Below are positions 49,764 through 60,114 of a stretch of DNA of 64,000 nt, in pieces. Source of the DNA: JADCCX01 sp031378805 (lineage in GTDB: Bacteria; Pseudomonadota; Alphaproteobacteria; Rhizobiales; Beijerinckiaceae). The stretch is taken from NCBI GenBank assembly GCA_031378805.1, contig JANNEO010000114.1, forward strand, positions 1-64,000, in the 5' to 3' direction. Below the pieces are notes generated by a model. The model saw only the letters and a program-made list of their open reading frames with translations, ran no database searches and was not told the DNA's origin. The translations under genes and the position numbers were made by a program. Position 1 is the stretch's first letter. Every line of letters starts with the position of its first letter.

Positions 49764-51702
49764 GCAGGACCGACCGTCGCCAGGATTCGAACATGAGGAT
49801 CGACCACAACAGCGGTGCATGATCCTCCCGGCCTGCCTGGTGAGCGTCCCAGACACCACGAACAGCGTCTGGATCAAGCAATCCGCTTTCGGCCAGACGC
49901 GTTGGCTCCAGCAGCGCTTCGGCCCAGTCCCTCAGCTCAAGACGCAACCACGCGGCGAGTGGCACGGCGAACCCCGCCTTCGGTCGCTCGGTCAAGGCGG
50001 CAGGGACATGTCTGTCCAGGATTGCCCTCAACACCGCTTTTCCCTTTCCCCCCTGGCGCTGCATCCCAGATGGCAAGTGCGCCGCCCATTCCCAAATCCG
50101 ATGATCGAGCAGAGGCACGCGGACTTCAAGTCCGACCGACATGCTCGCACGATCAACCTTAACGAGTATATCGTCGGGAAGATACGACAGGGCGTCAATG
50201 GTCTGCATCCGCGCAAGTGGCACCAGTTGATCGAGTGCGGCATTGGAGTGGTAGGCCAGCGGAAGGTGTTCGGCTGGATGCCGCAGCAGTCTCTGCGGGT
50301 CGGCGGTCTGGCTGAGAAACTGGCGGTAGCCATCGACGAAACTGGGTGCCGCGCCTGCCTTTGCCGCCCGCTTGAGACGATGGCCGGGATGGCTGACTCC
50401 CCGATTTGCTGCCGATTGGCCCAGAAGGCCAGCGGCGGCATCAGCCAATCCGATTGGTACAGCGCGGGCAACGCGGCCTGCAGCCTGGCGCGCGAATGGG
50501 GGCAGTCGTTCCCGATAGCGGTGTAGCGCAAGACCCCAGCTGTGGCGTTCATAGCCCGCAAAGGTCTCATCACCGCCATCGCCAGAAAGCGCGACTGTCA
50601 CGTGGTCGCGCACCAGGCGACACAACAGGAGTGTCGGCAATTGCGACGAATCGGAGAACGGCTCGTCGTATATCGCCGCGATGTCCGGCACGAGTGCTTG
50701 CGCAGCGCGACCCGAGGTCATCAAGGTGGTATGTCGCGTGCCCAGGTGCTGTGCCACCGCTGCGGCGTGAGGCGATTCGTCCCAGGCCGTTTCCTCGAAG
50801 CCGATGGTGAAGGTCTCGACCTTGCGGTCGGAGCGTTGCTGCATGAGCGCAACCACCAGGGACGAGTCGATGCCGCCGGAAAGGAATGCGCCCAAAGGCA
50901 CATCGGCGATCATCTGGCGTTCGACAGCATCGCCCAGCAACGCCTCGGCGGCGTCGACCAGTGTTGCAAAGGGTGCGGATGTAGAATGGCTCTGGCCCGC
51001 GCTCATCTGGGTCAATGGAGACCAGAACTGGCGACATGTTGGGGCCTGTCCCTTGCGCCATTCCAGGATGCTGCCAGGCTCAAGCTTGTGGACACCCTTG
51101 AGGATGGTCCAGGGCGCCGGAACCGCCCCGTGGCGAAGGTAGGCCGCGAAGGCCGCCGGATCGATATCGCGCGGGCAGGAGGGATCGGCCAGCAGGCCCT
51201 TCAGCTCCGATGCGAAAGCCAGCCCGTCCCCTTCCTGACGCCATAGCAGGGGTTTGATGCCGAAACGATCCCGCACCAGCGTCAGACTGTGATCGACACG
51301 GTCCCAGATGGCGATGGCGAACATGCCGTTGAGGGCAAGCAAAGTCCGCTGCTGGCCCCAGCGCTCCCACGCCTCCACAAGGACTTCGGAATCCGAAGTT
51401 CCCCGGAAGCGAACGCCCTCCGCCTCCAAGTCTTTCCGGAGTTCACGAAAATTGTAGATCTCGCCATTGTAAGTCATGGCCAGACGGCCGGAATGCGACA
51501 GCATGGGTTGTGCGCCGGTGTCCGACAGATCGACAATAGCGAGACGCCGCTGCGCCAGCGCCACGCCGTGAACCGCATCGGTCCAGATGCCCGCGCCATC
51601 CGGTCCGCGATGCGCGAGTGCCGCGTTCATTCGGCCGACCCGATGACGCAGCAGCGCATCGGTTCCGCACTCTCCCAGCACCAGTCCGGCGATTCCGCAC
51701 AT
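49756..51702 (-). CDS. asnB: Asparagine synthase (glutamine-hydrolysing), polysaccharide-cluster type
   Basis: The 648-residue protein has the class II glutamine amidotransferase domain with Cys2 (MCGIAG) and the synthetase PP-loop SGGIDSS at residues 275-281. ATG 51702 places Cys at position 2 as required. Being coupled to a glycosyltransferase gene, it may amidate a sugar or glycan component rather than make free asparagine. Confidence 0.93.
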   Translation of the reverse strand: MCGIAGLVLGECGTDALLRHRVGRMNAALAHRGPDGAGIWTDAVHGVALAQRRLAIVDLSDTGAQPMLSHSGRLAMTYNGEIYNFRELRKDLEAEGVRFRGTSDSEVLVEAWERWGQQRTLLALNGMFAIAIWDRVDHSLTLVRDRFGIKPLLWRQEGDGLAFASELKGLLADPSCPRDIDPAAFAAYLRHGAVPAPWTILKGVHKLEPGSILEWRKGQAPTCRQFWSPLTQMSAGQSHSTSAPFATLVDAAEALLGDAVERQMIADVPLGAFLSGGIDSSLVVALMQQRSDRKVETFTIGFEETAWDESPHAAAVAQHLGTRHTTLMTSGRAAQALVPDIAAIYDEPFSDSSQLPTLLLCRLVRDHVTVALSGDGGDETFAGYERHSWGLALHRYRERLPPFARQAAGRVARAVPIGLADAAAGLLGQSAANRGVSHPGHRLKRAAKAGAAPSFVDGYRQFLSQTADPQRLLRHPAEHLPLAYHSNAALDQLVPLARMQTIDALSYLPDDILVKVDRASMSVGLEVRVPLLDHRIWEWAAHLPSGMQRQGGKGKAVLRAILDRHVPAALTERPKAGFAVPLAAWLRLELRDWAEALLEPTRLAESGLLDPDAVRGVWDAHQAGREDHAPLLWSILMFESWRRSVLHG

Positions 51703-51835
51703 CGTCCAGTCTTGTTCCCCGCTCAGATGGCCTTGCCGTATCACGTTTGCCAGGCCACATTCGCCTGGCAGATCGACGCCAGCGACGTATCACCACGACC
51801 ACGGAGCAGCAAGCAGAGGGAGTTCCAAGCAAGAG

Positions 51836-52462
51836 TCACAACGCCGGGCGGTAGCCTGCGGCGAGCACGGCAACAATTGACGGCGGCGTCACCAGCCGGG
51901 CCAGCCCTTGCGGCCTTGAGGCCAGGACTGGCCCGACTCCTGCGAACGACCATGGCCGCAATCCATCCGCTGAAATCGCATAGGCTTTCCCCGCAATGGC
52001 GAGCATGGTCCCCTCCGGAAGTGCTCCGTCCGGCAAGGGATGCAAGCGCTTGGCATAGGCCCGGCCTGGTGCGAGTCGCTCTGTGTGCAGCACGGCGTCC
52101 ATGTCCGCTGCAAGGGGTGGGGCTTGGCCCGTTGCACGGCCCCACGCGGCAGCAAACGCCGTCGCGTCGGCCCTGCGGCACTCAAAGCAGGGCCGATGTC
52201 CTGCGGCCAGTGCCGAGACCTCGTCGGCGAAGAACACCTCTGTATAGCCCTTGCCCCAGACCTCCCTGTGGCGGCCCTTGAAGGCGAGCACGCAACAGAT
52301 CCACTGGCGGTTTGCATAAGGCCTGACATTGGCCTGTCTGGTTTCGACACAATGGAAACGGCCACCCCGGTTGCCCATCAACGTCCCGCGCAGGGGCGTG
52401 GCCACCAGCTTGCCGAAAGGATCCACCCTGTTGGCCAGCCCCGACTTTTCCAGCCCCGACAT
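51836..52462 (-). CDS. Conserved hypothetical protein with CFECRR motif
   Basis: The 208-residue protein has FGKLVATPLRGTLMGNRGG, QWICCVLAFKGRHR and AAGHRPCFECRRADA, a recurring alphaproteobacterial pattern without known function. The paired Cys suggest metal binding. ATG 52462 follows the upstream gene stop closely. The first residues repeat SGL (MSGLEKSGLAN). Confidence 0.8.
   Translation of the reverse strand: MSGLEKSGLANRVDPFGKLVATPLRGTLMGNRGGRFHCVETRQANVRPYANRQWICCVLAFKGRHREVWGKGYTEVFFADEVSALAAGHRPCFECRRADATAFAAAWGRATGQAPPLAADMDAVLHTERLAPGRAYAKRLHPLPDGALPEGTMLAIAGKAYAISADGLRPWSFAGVGPVLASRPQGLARLVTPPSIVAVLAAGYRPAL
52435..52460 (-). repeat. 15-bp-period duplication at the hypothetical gene start
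   Basis: CCAGCCCCGAC occurs at 52435-52445 and 52450-52460, exactly 15 bases apart, at the ATG of the hypothetical gene. In frame it gives SGLEK-SGLAN. Confidence 0.6.
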
Positions 52463-52469
52463 GACCCGA

Positions 52470-54566
52470 TCAGGCGGCGCGGCGCACAAACCGCGCACGT
52501 CCTTCGCGCAGCCAGGTCAGGATCGCGCTGCCCAGCAGCAGCAGCAGCCCGGCAAGGCCCAGCGCAAGCGGCAGCAGGCTGGCCCCCTTGACGACATAGG
52601 CCTCGGCTGGCTTCAGGCCGATGAAATCCGAACCTGCGAAGCGCGAACCACCGCGCACATCCACGATTCGCGGCACCGCGAATCGACCGGCCTGTTCCAG
52701 CCGCCGCACGCTGCCGCCGGTCTGCTCGGTGATGGCCCTGAGATCATCCTCGGTGCTGGTGACTTCTCGGAACTCGCGTGGGTTGGCAGGGCCGACATTG
52801 GCGAAGGCCACCTTGTCGCCGTCGATCACACGGTGAAGCCCCTGACGACGCGCCGTGAACACTGTGCGCCAAAGCCCGGGCTCGGCCTGGGTCAGCGTCA
52901 GCTTCAGGTCTTCGCCGTCGGGCGAGACCAGACGCATGTCGGCCACCGTCTCCGCCAGTGTCTGGCGCTCGATGGTCAGCACATTGCCCCGGGCGGTCAT
53001 GCGCAAGGCCTCCTCGTCCAATTCGGGCTCCTTCATCAGCCAGTGCGAGAGACGGCGCAGCAGGTCGATATAGGGGCCACCGTCACCCAGTCCACGCGCC
53101 CACAGCCAGGCGTGATCCGACAGGAGTTGGGCAATCCGACCCTTCTGCACCCGGTTGAGCACGAGCAGCGGCAGGTCATCCGGCCCGGTCATGACCGATG
53201 CGCCGGTTGTCGCCTGCGCATTGACGATCCGGAACCACGGCGACCATTGCGGATTGTCCCGATCCCAACCCGGCAGGGCCCGTGTTACGGGGTGGCGTTC
53301 GCCGATGGATGAGATGCGCGGCAGAAACGGGCGCTCGATGGCGTTACCGACCGGGCGGGCAGGCAGGATTTGCATCAGCGGCGTGGAGGCAAGCGTCCCT
53401 GGCCCGGCAAATTCGCCACCGGCTGCCAGCAACACAGCGCCACCATCGCGCACATAGCGCACGATGTTTTCGAAATAGCTCGGCGGCAAAATGCTCTGGT
53501 TGGCATAGCGATCCAGGATGATCAGGTCGAACTCCGCGATCTTCTGGACGAAGAGTTCGCGTGTCGGGAAGGCGATCAGCGCCAGTTCGTTGATTGGCGT
53601 GCCGTCCTGCTTTTCCGGTGGCCGGAGAATGGTGAAATGCACGAGTTCGACATTGCCATCGGCTTTCAACAGGTTGCGCCAGGTGCGCTCGCCCGCATGT
53701 GGCTCACCAGATACGAGCAGCACCTTCAGCTTGTCACGCACGCCGTCGATGGGCAGCACGGCCACGTTGTTGAGCAGGGTCAGTTCATCGGGAAGCGCCT
53801 CGGCCTCGATCTCGATGAGGTTTTGTCCGGCGTTCTCGATGCGGATCGGCACGCGGATGACCTGGCCGGGAATGCCCGTGCGCCGCGCGATGACCTGGCC
53901 ACCGCGCCGCACCACAACATTGGCAGGCGCACCGCCAGCAACACCTGAATCAACGATGCGGACAGTGGCGGTGACATCCTTGCCGACAATGCCGAAGCGT
54001 GGGCCCTGGATCACTTCAAGCCGCCGGTCCCGCTCGCCCTCGCGGCCCGTGATCAGGGCATGGACAGGAGCCTGGAAACCCAGCGCGCGTGCGTTGGCGG
54101 GCACATCATGCGCCCGCCCGTCAGTGATGGCGATGACACCAGCCATGCGTTCCGGCGGGACATCGCCCAGGCCTGCCTGCAAGGTCTCAAACAGCCGCGT
54201 GCCATCGACGTTGGTATCCCGCTCATCCACCTCGATGACGCGGATGTCGGTGCCGGGCCGTGCGTTCAGCTGGCGCAATACCTCGTCGCGGGCAAGGTCA
54301 GTCTGGCTGATGCGATCCCCGAGACGCTGGCTGCCACTGCGATCCACGACAACGGCAACGACATCATTCAGCTTGTCACGATCCAGCGTGACGAAGGCGG
54401 GATTGGCGAGCGCCAGAAGCAGCAGGGCGAGCGCCGCAAGGCGCATCCAACCGCCGCGCTGCCGGGCAAGGAGCGCCAGGCCCGCGACAAGCAGCGCCAC
54501 AACGGCTAGGCCGGCGATGACGGGCCAGGGCAGGAACGGCGTGAAGGTGAGGCTGAAGCGATCCAT
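52470..54566 (-). CDS. Large membrane protein of MoxR/DUF4159 cluster (VWA/GATase-like)
   Basis: The 698-residue protein has two N-terminal membrane segments, a VWA-like domain (VVAVVVDRSGSQRLG; GVIAITDGRAHD), a long extracytoplasmic part with LLVSGEPHAGERTWRN and VRYVRDGGAVLLAAGG (class I amidotransferase-like fold without a visible catalytic Cys), and a last membrane segment at LALGLAGLLLLLGSAIL. It is the last gene of the four-gene cluster. Confidence 0.8.
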   Translation of the reverse strand: MDRFSLTFTPFLPWPVIAGLAVVALLVAGLALLARQRGGWMRLAALALLLLALANPAFVTLDRDKLNDVVAVVVDRSGSQRLGDRISQTDLARDEVLRQLNARPGTDIRVIEVDERDTNVDGTRLFETLQAGLGDVPPERMAGVIAITDGRAHDVPANARALGFQAPVHALITGREGERDRRLEVIQGPRFGIVGKDVTATVRIVDSGVAGGAPANVVVRRGGQVIARRTGIPGQVIRVPIRIENAGQNLIEIEAEALPDELTLLNNVAVLPIDGVRDKLKVLLVSGEPHAGERTWRNLLKADGNVELVHFTILRPPEKQDGTPINELALIAFPTRELFVQKIAEFDLIILDRYANQSILPPSYFENIVRYVRDGGAVLLAAGGEFAGPGTLASTPLMQILPARPVGNAIERPFLPRISSIGERHPVTRALPGWDRDNPQWSPWFRIVNAQATTGASVMTGPDDLPLLVLNRVQKGRIAQLLSDHAWLWARGLGDGGPYIDLLRRLSHWLMKEPELDEEALRMTARGNVLTIERQTLAETVADMRLVSPDGEDLKLTLTQAEPGLWRTVFTARRQGLHRVIDGDKVAFANVGPANPREFREVTSTEDDLRAITEQTGGSVRRLEQAGRFAVPRIVDVRGGSRFAGSDFIGLKPAEAYVVKGASLLPLALGLAGLLLLLGSAILTWLREGRARFVRRAA

Positions 54567-54568
54567 GG

Positions 54569-57406
54569 CTATTGGCCCAGCCGCTCAAGCAGCGCGGGCA
54601 CATGCACCTGATCGGCCTTGTAGTTGCCAGTCAGGGCATACATCACGATGTTGACACCGCCACGGATGGCGAATTCCCGCTGGCGGGCATCGCCGGGAAC
54701 GAGCGGAAAGCGGGGCTGGCCGAGGCGGTCGACGGCCCAGGCAGCAGCCAGGTCATTGCCGGTGATGATGATGGGTGAGACGCGGTCCCCCGCTTGTGCC
54801 GGGCGCGTGCGATCCTGCTCCTGGTTGCGTTGCAGCACCTCGATCCAGGTGCGCCCCGTGGCATAGCGCCCAAGAAAACCATCGAGGATGTAGAACGTCT
54901 TGGTGATGACGTGATCTTTCGGCACCGGCTCCAGATCCGGCACGTCGATGCTCGACAGGATGCGGCGCATATATTGTGTCTCAGGCGTGACGCTGGTGCC
55001 GCCACGGTTGTTCAGTGCGTCGCGGGTATCGAAGATGATGGTGCCACCACCCTTCATGAAAGCATCGATCCTGCGGATCGCCGCTTCGGTCGGCGCGGGC
55101 CGGGTCGCCACCATCGGCCAGTAGAGCAGCGGATAAAACACCAGTTCGTCGCGGGAGATATCAAGGCCGATCGGCTCTCCGGGATCGAGCGCGGTGCGTG
55201 TCGCCAAGGCCCGTGTCAGACCCTGCAGGCCCTGGCGGCTGATCTCGTCGATCTCGCGGTCGCCCGTGATCACATAGGCAAGCCGCGTCGTCAGCGCCGC
55301 CTCGATGTCATCGGCGCGGAACGATGGCATGCGGTCCTGCCGTGGCGCGGGCGAGGCGGGCTGCTGGGCCACAGCTTGCGGCGCATTGGCGCTGAACGCC
55401 AGTGCAAACCCGAGCAAGACCATCGCTGCCGCTGCGGCACCGCGTGTCCTCAGGCGTGCCAGCGCGCCCGACAGCCACAGCGCGGCCACGGCATCGACAA
55501 GGAACAGCAGAAGCGCCAGCGTGATCAGATGGGGACGCAGATCAAGCGCCTGGCGCGCCGCCAATGGCCTGACGGTCAGGCCAGACAGATCGAGCGGGTG
55601 CAGTTCAGCGTTTGCCGTCAGCGTGTTCACGGCCAAGGGTGATTCCTGCGTGCCATAGAACCCCGGCGGATGCTTTGCCGACGCCGCATCCTGGAAATTG
55701 CGGCGCACAGGCTCCGTCGTGGCGGAAGGCGGGTGAAAGGCTCCGAAGCCGTCAAGATTGCGCAGCGGCGCCAGCAGCGCGTCATCGCGGCGCGAGGCAT
55801 CGGCGGCGGTGCCCACCTCCTGCACATCACCGCTGATTGCCGAAAGCCCTGTCAGCCGCCGCAGCGTCTCCACGAAGGCCAGCGACAGGGGCAGCGTCGA
55901 CCAGCCGCTATCCGCCGTGACATGGAACAGCGCGACGACACCCTTGCCGCGCTTTTCGCCGGTGATGAGCGGCGTGCCATCTTCCAGGGCGGCCCAGGTC
56001 TTGTCCGACAGGGCTGCATCCGGCTCGGCCAGGATCTGCTGCGTAACCGTGACATCATCGGAAATGCGCATCCCGTCGAACGGGCCGCCAGCCAGGAACG
56101 TCGCAAGCTTCTTGGGCGTATCCCAGGACAGTGCGCCGCCCATGACCCGCTCATTGCGGCGCAGCCGAACCGGCATCAGCGCATCGGCAGGGGCTGCGAC
56201 ACGGCGGCTGGCGAAGCGGATCAGCACGCCGCCATTCTCGACAAAAGCCGTCAGCCGCGCCAGGGCAGGGCCGCTCAGGGTGCCGACATCGGTCAGCACC
56301 AGAACAGTTGCGCCATCCTCGATCAGTCGGCTGTAGGGATCGGGAGCACCCCGTGGGGCCTCGCGCACATCGGCGAAGGGGCCTAGCGCGCGCATCACAA
56401 AATAGGACGGTGACAGCAGGGGCTGCGCGGTGTCCGTGCTCTCGCCGCTGACCACACCGACCCTGCGCCGCTTGTTGCGGCCATCCAGCAGTTGCACCGC
56501 ACCGGCCGATATCTGCCCGGGCATGTCGATGCGGGCGATATCGTTGCGCAGCTCCAGCGGGGCCTCGAAGCGGGCCGTGACCTCCCGTGCGCCAGCGGGA
56601 AACAGGAAACGCGCTTCGGCCACGGGGCGGCCACGCCAGTCCGTAGCCCGCAAGGCCCCCGCCGCCCCCGCAGTGCCGTCTGCCCGCAGCACGCGGACCG
56701 TCATCGCCTCTGGTGTGTTGCTGGGCCCAGCCAGCGCCTGCACGGCGGATTCGTCAGGGGCGAGCACTGTCAGGCGGTCACCCGCCTTGGCGGCGACGGC
56801 TTTCAACGCATCCCGGTCGGGCGCGACGGACACGCGGTCGGTCAGCCAGAGGATCGTCGCGTCGGCCTGGCGGTCAAGAAAAGCCAGCAGGGAGGCTTCA
56901 TGGCGCTTGCGATCAATGGAGTGGGCCACTGGAGCGAGGCTGCGCAACTGATCGAGCGCCCGTGTCGACGTGCCCGGAACGATGTCCACCGGTTCGTCGG
57001 ATGTCGCCCGCAATGCAACGGGACGGCCCGCACCACCCGCCGTTTCAATCAGCGCCTGGGCCCGCGTGACACGCTGCTGCCAATCGGGTGCGGAGGACCA
57101 GCTGTTGTCCATCACCACGAGCATCGGTCCACGGCCATTGCGGGCATCGACATCGGGATTCCACAAGGGACCGGCCATGGCGAGAATGATCAGCCCGGCA
57201 ATCAGTAGCCGCAACAGCAGCAGCCACCATGGGGTGTGGGCGGGTGTCTCTTCCTTGCGCTCCATGTCACGGACAATGGCCAGCGTCGGCAGCACGGCGC
57301 GATCCGGTGGCGGCGGTGTCAGGCGCAGCAGCCAGTAGAGGACAGGCAGCGCAGCAAGCGCAGTCAGAACGGCGGGAATGGTGAAAGCGAGCGGCAGACC
57401 CAGCAT
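54569..57406 (-). CDS. DUF4159 protein with BatA-like N-terminus
   Basis: The 945-residue protein starts with a BatA-type membrane segment (FTIPAVLTALAALPVLYWLLRL), has a VWA-like region (GPMLVVMDNSWSSAPDW), further membrane segments near residue 650-690, and a C-terminal DUF4159 domain (YVITGDREIDEISRQGLQGL; FYPLLYWPMVATRPAP; GTIIFDTRDALN). It is in tandem with DUF58 and MoxR genes, 2 bases apart. Confidence 0.88.
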   Translation of the reverse strand: MLGLPLAFTIPAVLTALAALPVLYWLLRLTPPPPDRAVLPTLAIVRDMERKEETPAHTPWWLLLLRLLIAGLIILAMAGPLWNPDVDARNGRGPMLVVMDNSWSSAPDWQQRVTRAQALIETAGGAGRPVALRATSDEPVDIVPGTSTRALDQLRSLAPVAHSIDRKRHEASLLAFLDRQADATILWLTDRVSVAPDRDALKAVAAKAGDRLTVLAPDESAVQALAGPSNTPEAMTVRVLRADGTAGAAGALRATDWRGRPVAEARFLFPAGAREVTARFEAPLELRNDIARIDMPGQISAGAVQLLDGRNKRRRVGVVSGESTDTAQPLLSPSYFVMRALGPFADVREAPRGAPDPYSRLIEDGATVLVLTDVGTLSGPALARLTAFVENGGVLIRFASRRVAAPADALMPVRLRRNERVMGGALSWDTPKKLATFLAGGPFDGMRISDDVTVTQQILAEPDAALSDKTWAALEDGTPLITGEKRGKGVVALFHVTADSGWSTLPLSLAFVETLRRLTGLSAISGDVQEVGTAADASRRDDALLAPLRNLDGFGAFHPPSATTEPVRRNFQDAASAKHPPGFYGTQESPLAVNTLTANAELHPLDLSGLTVRPLAARQALDLRPHLITLALLLFLVDAVAALWLSGALARLRTRGAAAAAMVLLGFALAFSANAPQAVAQQPASPAPRQDRMPSFRADDIEAALTTRLAYVITGDREIDEISRQGLQGLTRALATRTALDPGEPIGLDISRDELVFYPLLYWPMVATRPAPTEAAIRRIDAFMKGGGTIIFDTRDALNNRGGTSVTPETQYMRRILSSIDVPDLEPVPKDHVITKTFYILDGFLGRYATGRTWIEVLQRNQEQDRTRPAQAGDRVSPIIITGNDLAAAWAVDRLGQPRFPLVPGDARQREFAIRGGVNIVMYALTGNYKADQVHVPALLERLGQ

Positions 57407-57408
57407 GT

Positions 57409-58359
57409 TCAGCGGCCCCCAGCCGGGCCAGCGGCGCTGCCCTGGGCCAGCGCCATAGCGAAGCGCAACAGCGTCTCGCTCGCGGGCTTGTCGGTGACAT
57501 GGGCCGTGACGCTCCAGCCCAGGCGACCGGCGATCTGCCGCAATCCGTGGCGATGGGCCGCAAGACGCTGCCGGTAGGTCGCCGCCAGTTCGCCGGCCTG
57601 TCCCACACGCAAGCGAAACCCATCCTCGGGATCGATGAACTCGGTCTGGCCGGAGTAGGGGAAGGTCTCCTCCGCCGGATCGCTGACAAGCAGCAGATGG
57701 CCACGTGCGCCGCGCGCCGCCAGTGCCTTCAGTTTCGCGTCAAGTTCTGGGAGGGGAGCGATGAAATCGCCGATTATGAGAGCCTCGCTGCGTGGTGCCA
57801 GCGGCGCTTCGGGAAAGACTTGGCCGAAGCCTGGGCTGGCCATCATTGCCTCGCCAAGGCGCTCGATGATGCGCCGCGACGCGATGGCAGGCGATGCGCC
57901 GATCAGGCCCACGCGCTCTCCGCCACGCACCAGCATGTCGGCGGCGGCCAGACCCAGCACCACGGCCCGCTCATTCTTGGCGATGGGGGAGAAAGAGGAC
58001 CGGTAATCCATTGAAGGAGACTGGTCGATATGGACCCAGACAGACTGGGCGGCCTCCCATTCGCGTTCGCGCACGTAGAGCTTGCCGTCCCTCGCCGAAC
58101 GTCGCCAATCGACCTTCGCTGCCGGTTCGCCGCTCATGAACGGGCGGAACTGCCAGAAGGTTTCGCCTTGCCCGGCCCGTCGACGCCCATGCACGCCGGC
58201 GGCCACGCTGGCGGAGGCCCGCCGCGCATCTGCCGACAGGCGCGGCAAGGCCGCAGCCAGCCCCTCCGCCATGCGGTGCGCGGCCTGCGATCCCAGCCGT
58301 TGCGGCAACTCGGTGGTGCGGGAAGCGAACACGCGCCGCTTATCCCAACCGCTCGACAA
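57409..58359 (-). CDS. DUF58 family protein
   Basis: The 316-residue protein carries the DUF58 signature GQGETFWQFRPFMSGEPAAKVDWRRSARDGKLYVREREWE and a VWA-like fold afterward (VWVHIDQSPSMDYRS). DUF58 proteins accompany MoxR ATPases. It overlaps the MoxR gene end by 20 bp. Confidence 0.92.
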   Translation of the reverse strand: MSSGWDKRRVFASRTTELPQRLGSQAAHRMAEGLAAALPRLSADARRASASVAAGVHGRRRAGQGETFWQFRPFMSGEPAAKVDWRRSARDGKLYVREREWEAAQSVWVHIDQSPSMDYRSSFSPIAKNERAVVLGLAAADMLVRGGERVGLIGASPAIASRRIIERLGEAMMASPGFGQVFPEAPLAPRSEALIIGDFIAPLPELDAKLKALAARGARGHLLLVSDPAEETFPYSGQTEFIDPEDGFRLRVGQAGELAATYRQRLAAHRHGLRQIAGRLGWSVTAHVTDKPASETLLRFAMALAQGSAAGPAGGR

Positions 58360-59368
58360 GCTTGGAAATGACGCCGTTCACGGTCTCGCCATCGGCACGC
58401 GCAGCGAAGGTCAGCGCCATGCGGTGCTTGAGGATGGGCTCGGCCAATGCCGCGACGTCGTCCACGGACGGTGCCAGGCGACCATCGATCAGGGCGCGGG
58501 CGCGTGTCGCCAACATAAGGGACTGCGAGGCCCGCGGGCCCGGGCCCCAGGAGAGCTTTTCGCCAATTCCCCTTTCTCCCGGACGGGCGGAGCGGACGAT
58601 GTCGAGAATGGCCTCCACCACCTTGTCGCCCACCGGCAGGCGGCGCACCAGGCGCTGGGCTGTGAGCAAATCCTCGGCCTGCAGCGCTGGCTTCGCCTTC
58701 ACTTCATCCGCCCCCGTCGTGCCAAGCAGCATCTTCCGCTCGGCATCGCGGTCGGGATAGTTGACGTCGATCTGCATCAGGAAGCGATCCAGCTGCGCCT
58801 CTGGCAGCGGGTAGGTGCCTTCCTGTTCGATGGGGTTCTGTGTCGCCAGCACATGGAAGGGCTTGGGCAGGTCATGCCGCTCACCCGCCACCGTCACGTG
58901 GTATTCCTGCATGGCCTGCAGCAATGCCGACTGTGTGCGCGGGCTGGCGCGGTTGATCTCGTCCGCCATCAGGAGCTGGGCAAAGACCGGCCCCTTGACG
59001 AATCGGAAGGCTCGCTTGCCGCTGACGCCCTCATCCAGGATTTCCGTACCGATGATGTCCGATGGCATCAGATCGGGCGTGAACTGCACGCGGCGGGCAT
59101 CCAGGCCGAGCACGATTCCCAGGGTTTCGACCAGTTTGGTCTTGGCGAGGCCGGGAACGCCGACCAGCAAGCCATGACCGCCCGAAATGATTGTGACGAG
59201 CACCCGCTCGATGACCGTTTCCTGGCCGAAGATCACGGCGCCAATGGCGGACTTGGCCTTGGCGAGCGATGATGATGCGGCCTCCGCAGTCTTTTCCACC
59301 AGCGCCGTAAGATCTTCTGGTTGCTTTTCGGCTGCGCTCAAGGGGCTCTCCTCATTCATCATTGTCAC
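58340..59368 (-). CDS. MoxR family AAA ATPase
   Basis: The 342-residue protein has an N-terminal acidic extension, a MoxR-type P-loop region in which the usual GxxGxGKT reads GVPGLAKTKLVETLG, and Walker B LLMADEINRASPRTQSALLQAMQE. MoxR ATPases act as chaperones for VWA-containing proteins; the three downstream genes supply such partners. Confidence 0.95.
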   Translation of the reverse strand: MTMMNEESPLSAAEKQPEDLTALVEKTAEAASSSLAKAKSAIGAVIFGQETVIERVLVTIISGGHGLLVGVPGLAKTKLVETLGIVLGLDARRVQFTPDLMPSDIIGTEILDEGVSGKRAFRFVKGPVFAQLLMADEINRASPRTQSALLQAMQEYHVTVAGERHDLPKPFHVLATQNPIEQEGTYPLPEAQLDRFLMQIDVNYPDRDAERKMLLGTTGADEVKAKPALQAEDLLTAQRLVRRLPVGDKVVEAILDIVRSARPGERGIGEKLSWGPGPRASQSLMLATRARALIDGRLAPSVDDVAALAEPILKHRMALTFAARADGETVNGVISKLVERLG

Positions 59369-59553
59369 GAAGCCGACGTTTCATCGGGACTCAGCAGTTG
59401 CACAGTGTGAAGCAATTCTGCGCCGTGACAACCCGGACTGCATCCGGATCGCCAAAGCCAAGGCCATAACTGGATACGACAGCGGGCTTCACTGGACCAC
59501 AACCCAAATAAATGTGATCGATTTGCGGCGCGGGGAAGTGCATAGGGCGTTTC

Positions 59554-60114
59554 ATGACTGATCTTGCTGCCATGGCGAAAAGCGCGGCGGAGGCCCGCGT
59601 CAAAGGGCCGCCGCCCGTTCACCTGTGGCACCCGCCGTATTGCGGTGCCATCGACATGCGCATCGCCGCCGATGGCACCTGGTTCTACCAGGGTACGCCC
59701 ATCGGCAGGCCCGCTATGGTGAAATTGTTCGCCTCCATCCTGCGCAAGGATCCCGAGCGTTTTGTGCTGGTCACACCGGTCGAAATGGTGGGAATCGTGG
59801 TCGAGGATGCACCGTTTGCCGCAGTCGAGCTGACACGTGGCGGGGGCGATCTGACATTCAGGACCAATGTGGATGACAGCGTGACGGCATCAGCAGAGCA
59901 TCCGCTGCGCTTCGAACGGGATGCCATGGGTGGCCTCAAGCCCTATGTGCTGGTGCGCAGCGGTCTTTGGGCGCGGGCCTCGCGCTCTGTCTACCTCGAA
60001 CTGGTGGAAGGCGCCGAGATCCGCTGCATCGACGGCCAGGACATGCTTGGCGTGGCTTCCCATGGCCGCTTCTTTCCGATGGCACCCGCCAGCGAGATCG
60101 AGGGATTGGCATGA
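59554..60114 (+). CDS. DUF1285 domain-containing protein
   Basis: The 186-residue protein has the DUF1285 pattern HLWHPPYCGAIDMRIAADGTWFYQGTPIGRPAMVKLFASILRKD. Function unknown. It is first in an operon with the Nudix, DUF6111 and cca genes; its stop overlaps the next start by ATGA. Confidence 0.92.
   Translation: MTDLAAMAKSAAEARVKGPPPVHLWHPPYCGAIDMRIAADGTWFYQGTPIGRPAMVKLFASILRKDPERFVLVTPVEMVGIVVEDAPFAAVELTRGGGDLTFRTNVDDSVTASAEHPLRFERDAMGGLKPYVLVRSGLWARASRSVYLELVEGAEIRCIDGQDMLGVASHGRFFPMAPASEIEGLA

Noticed and set aside
49780..49800. GGATTCGAAC, a T-arm-like string
   Set aside because: It lies inside asnB and the surrounding bases do not form a tRNA cloverleaf.
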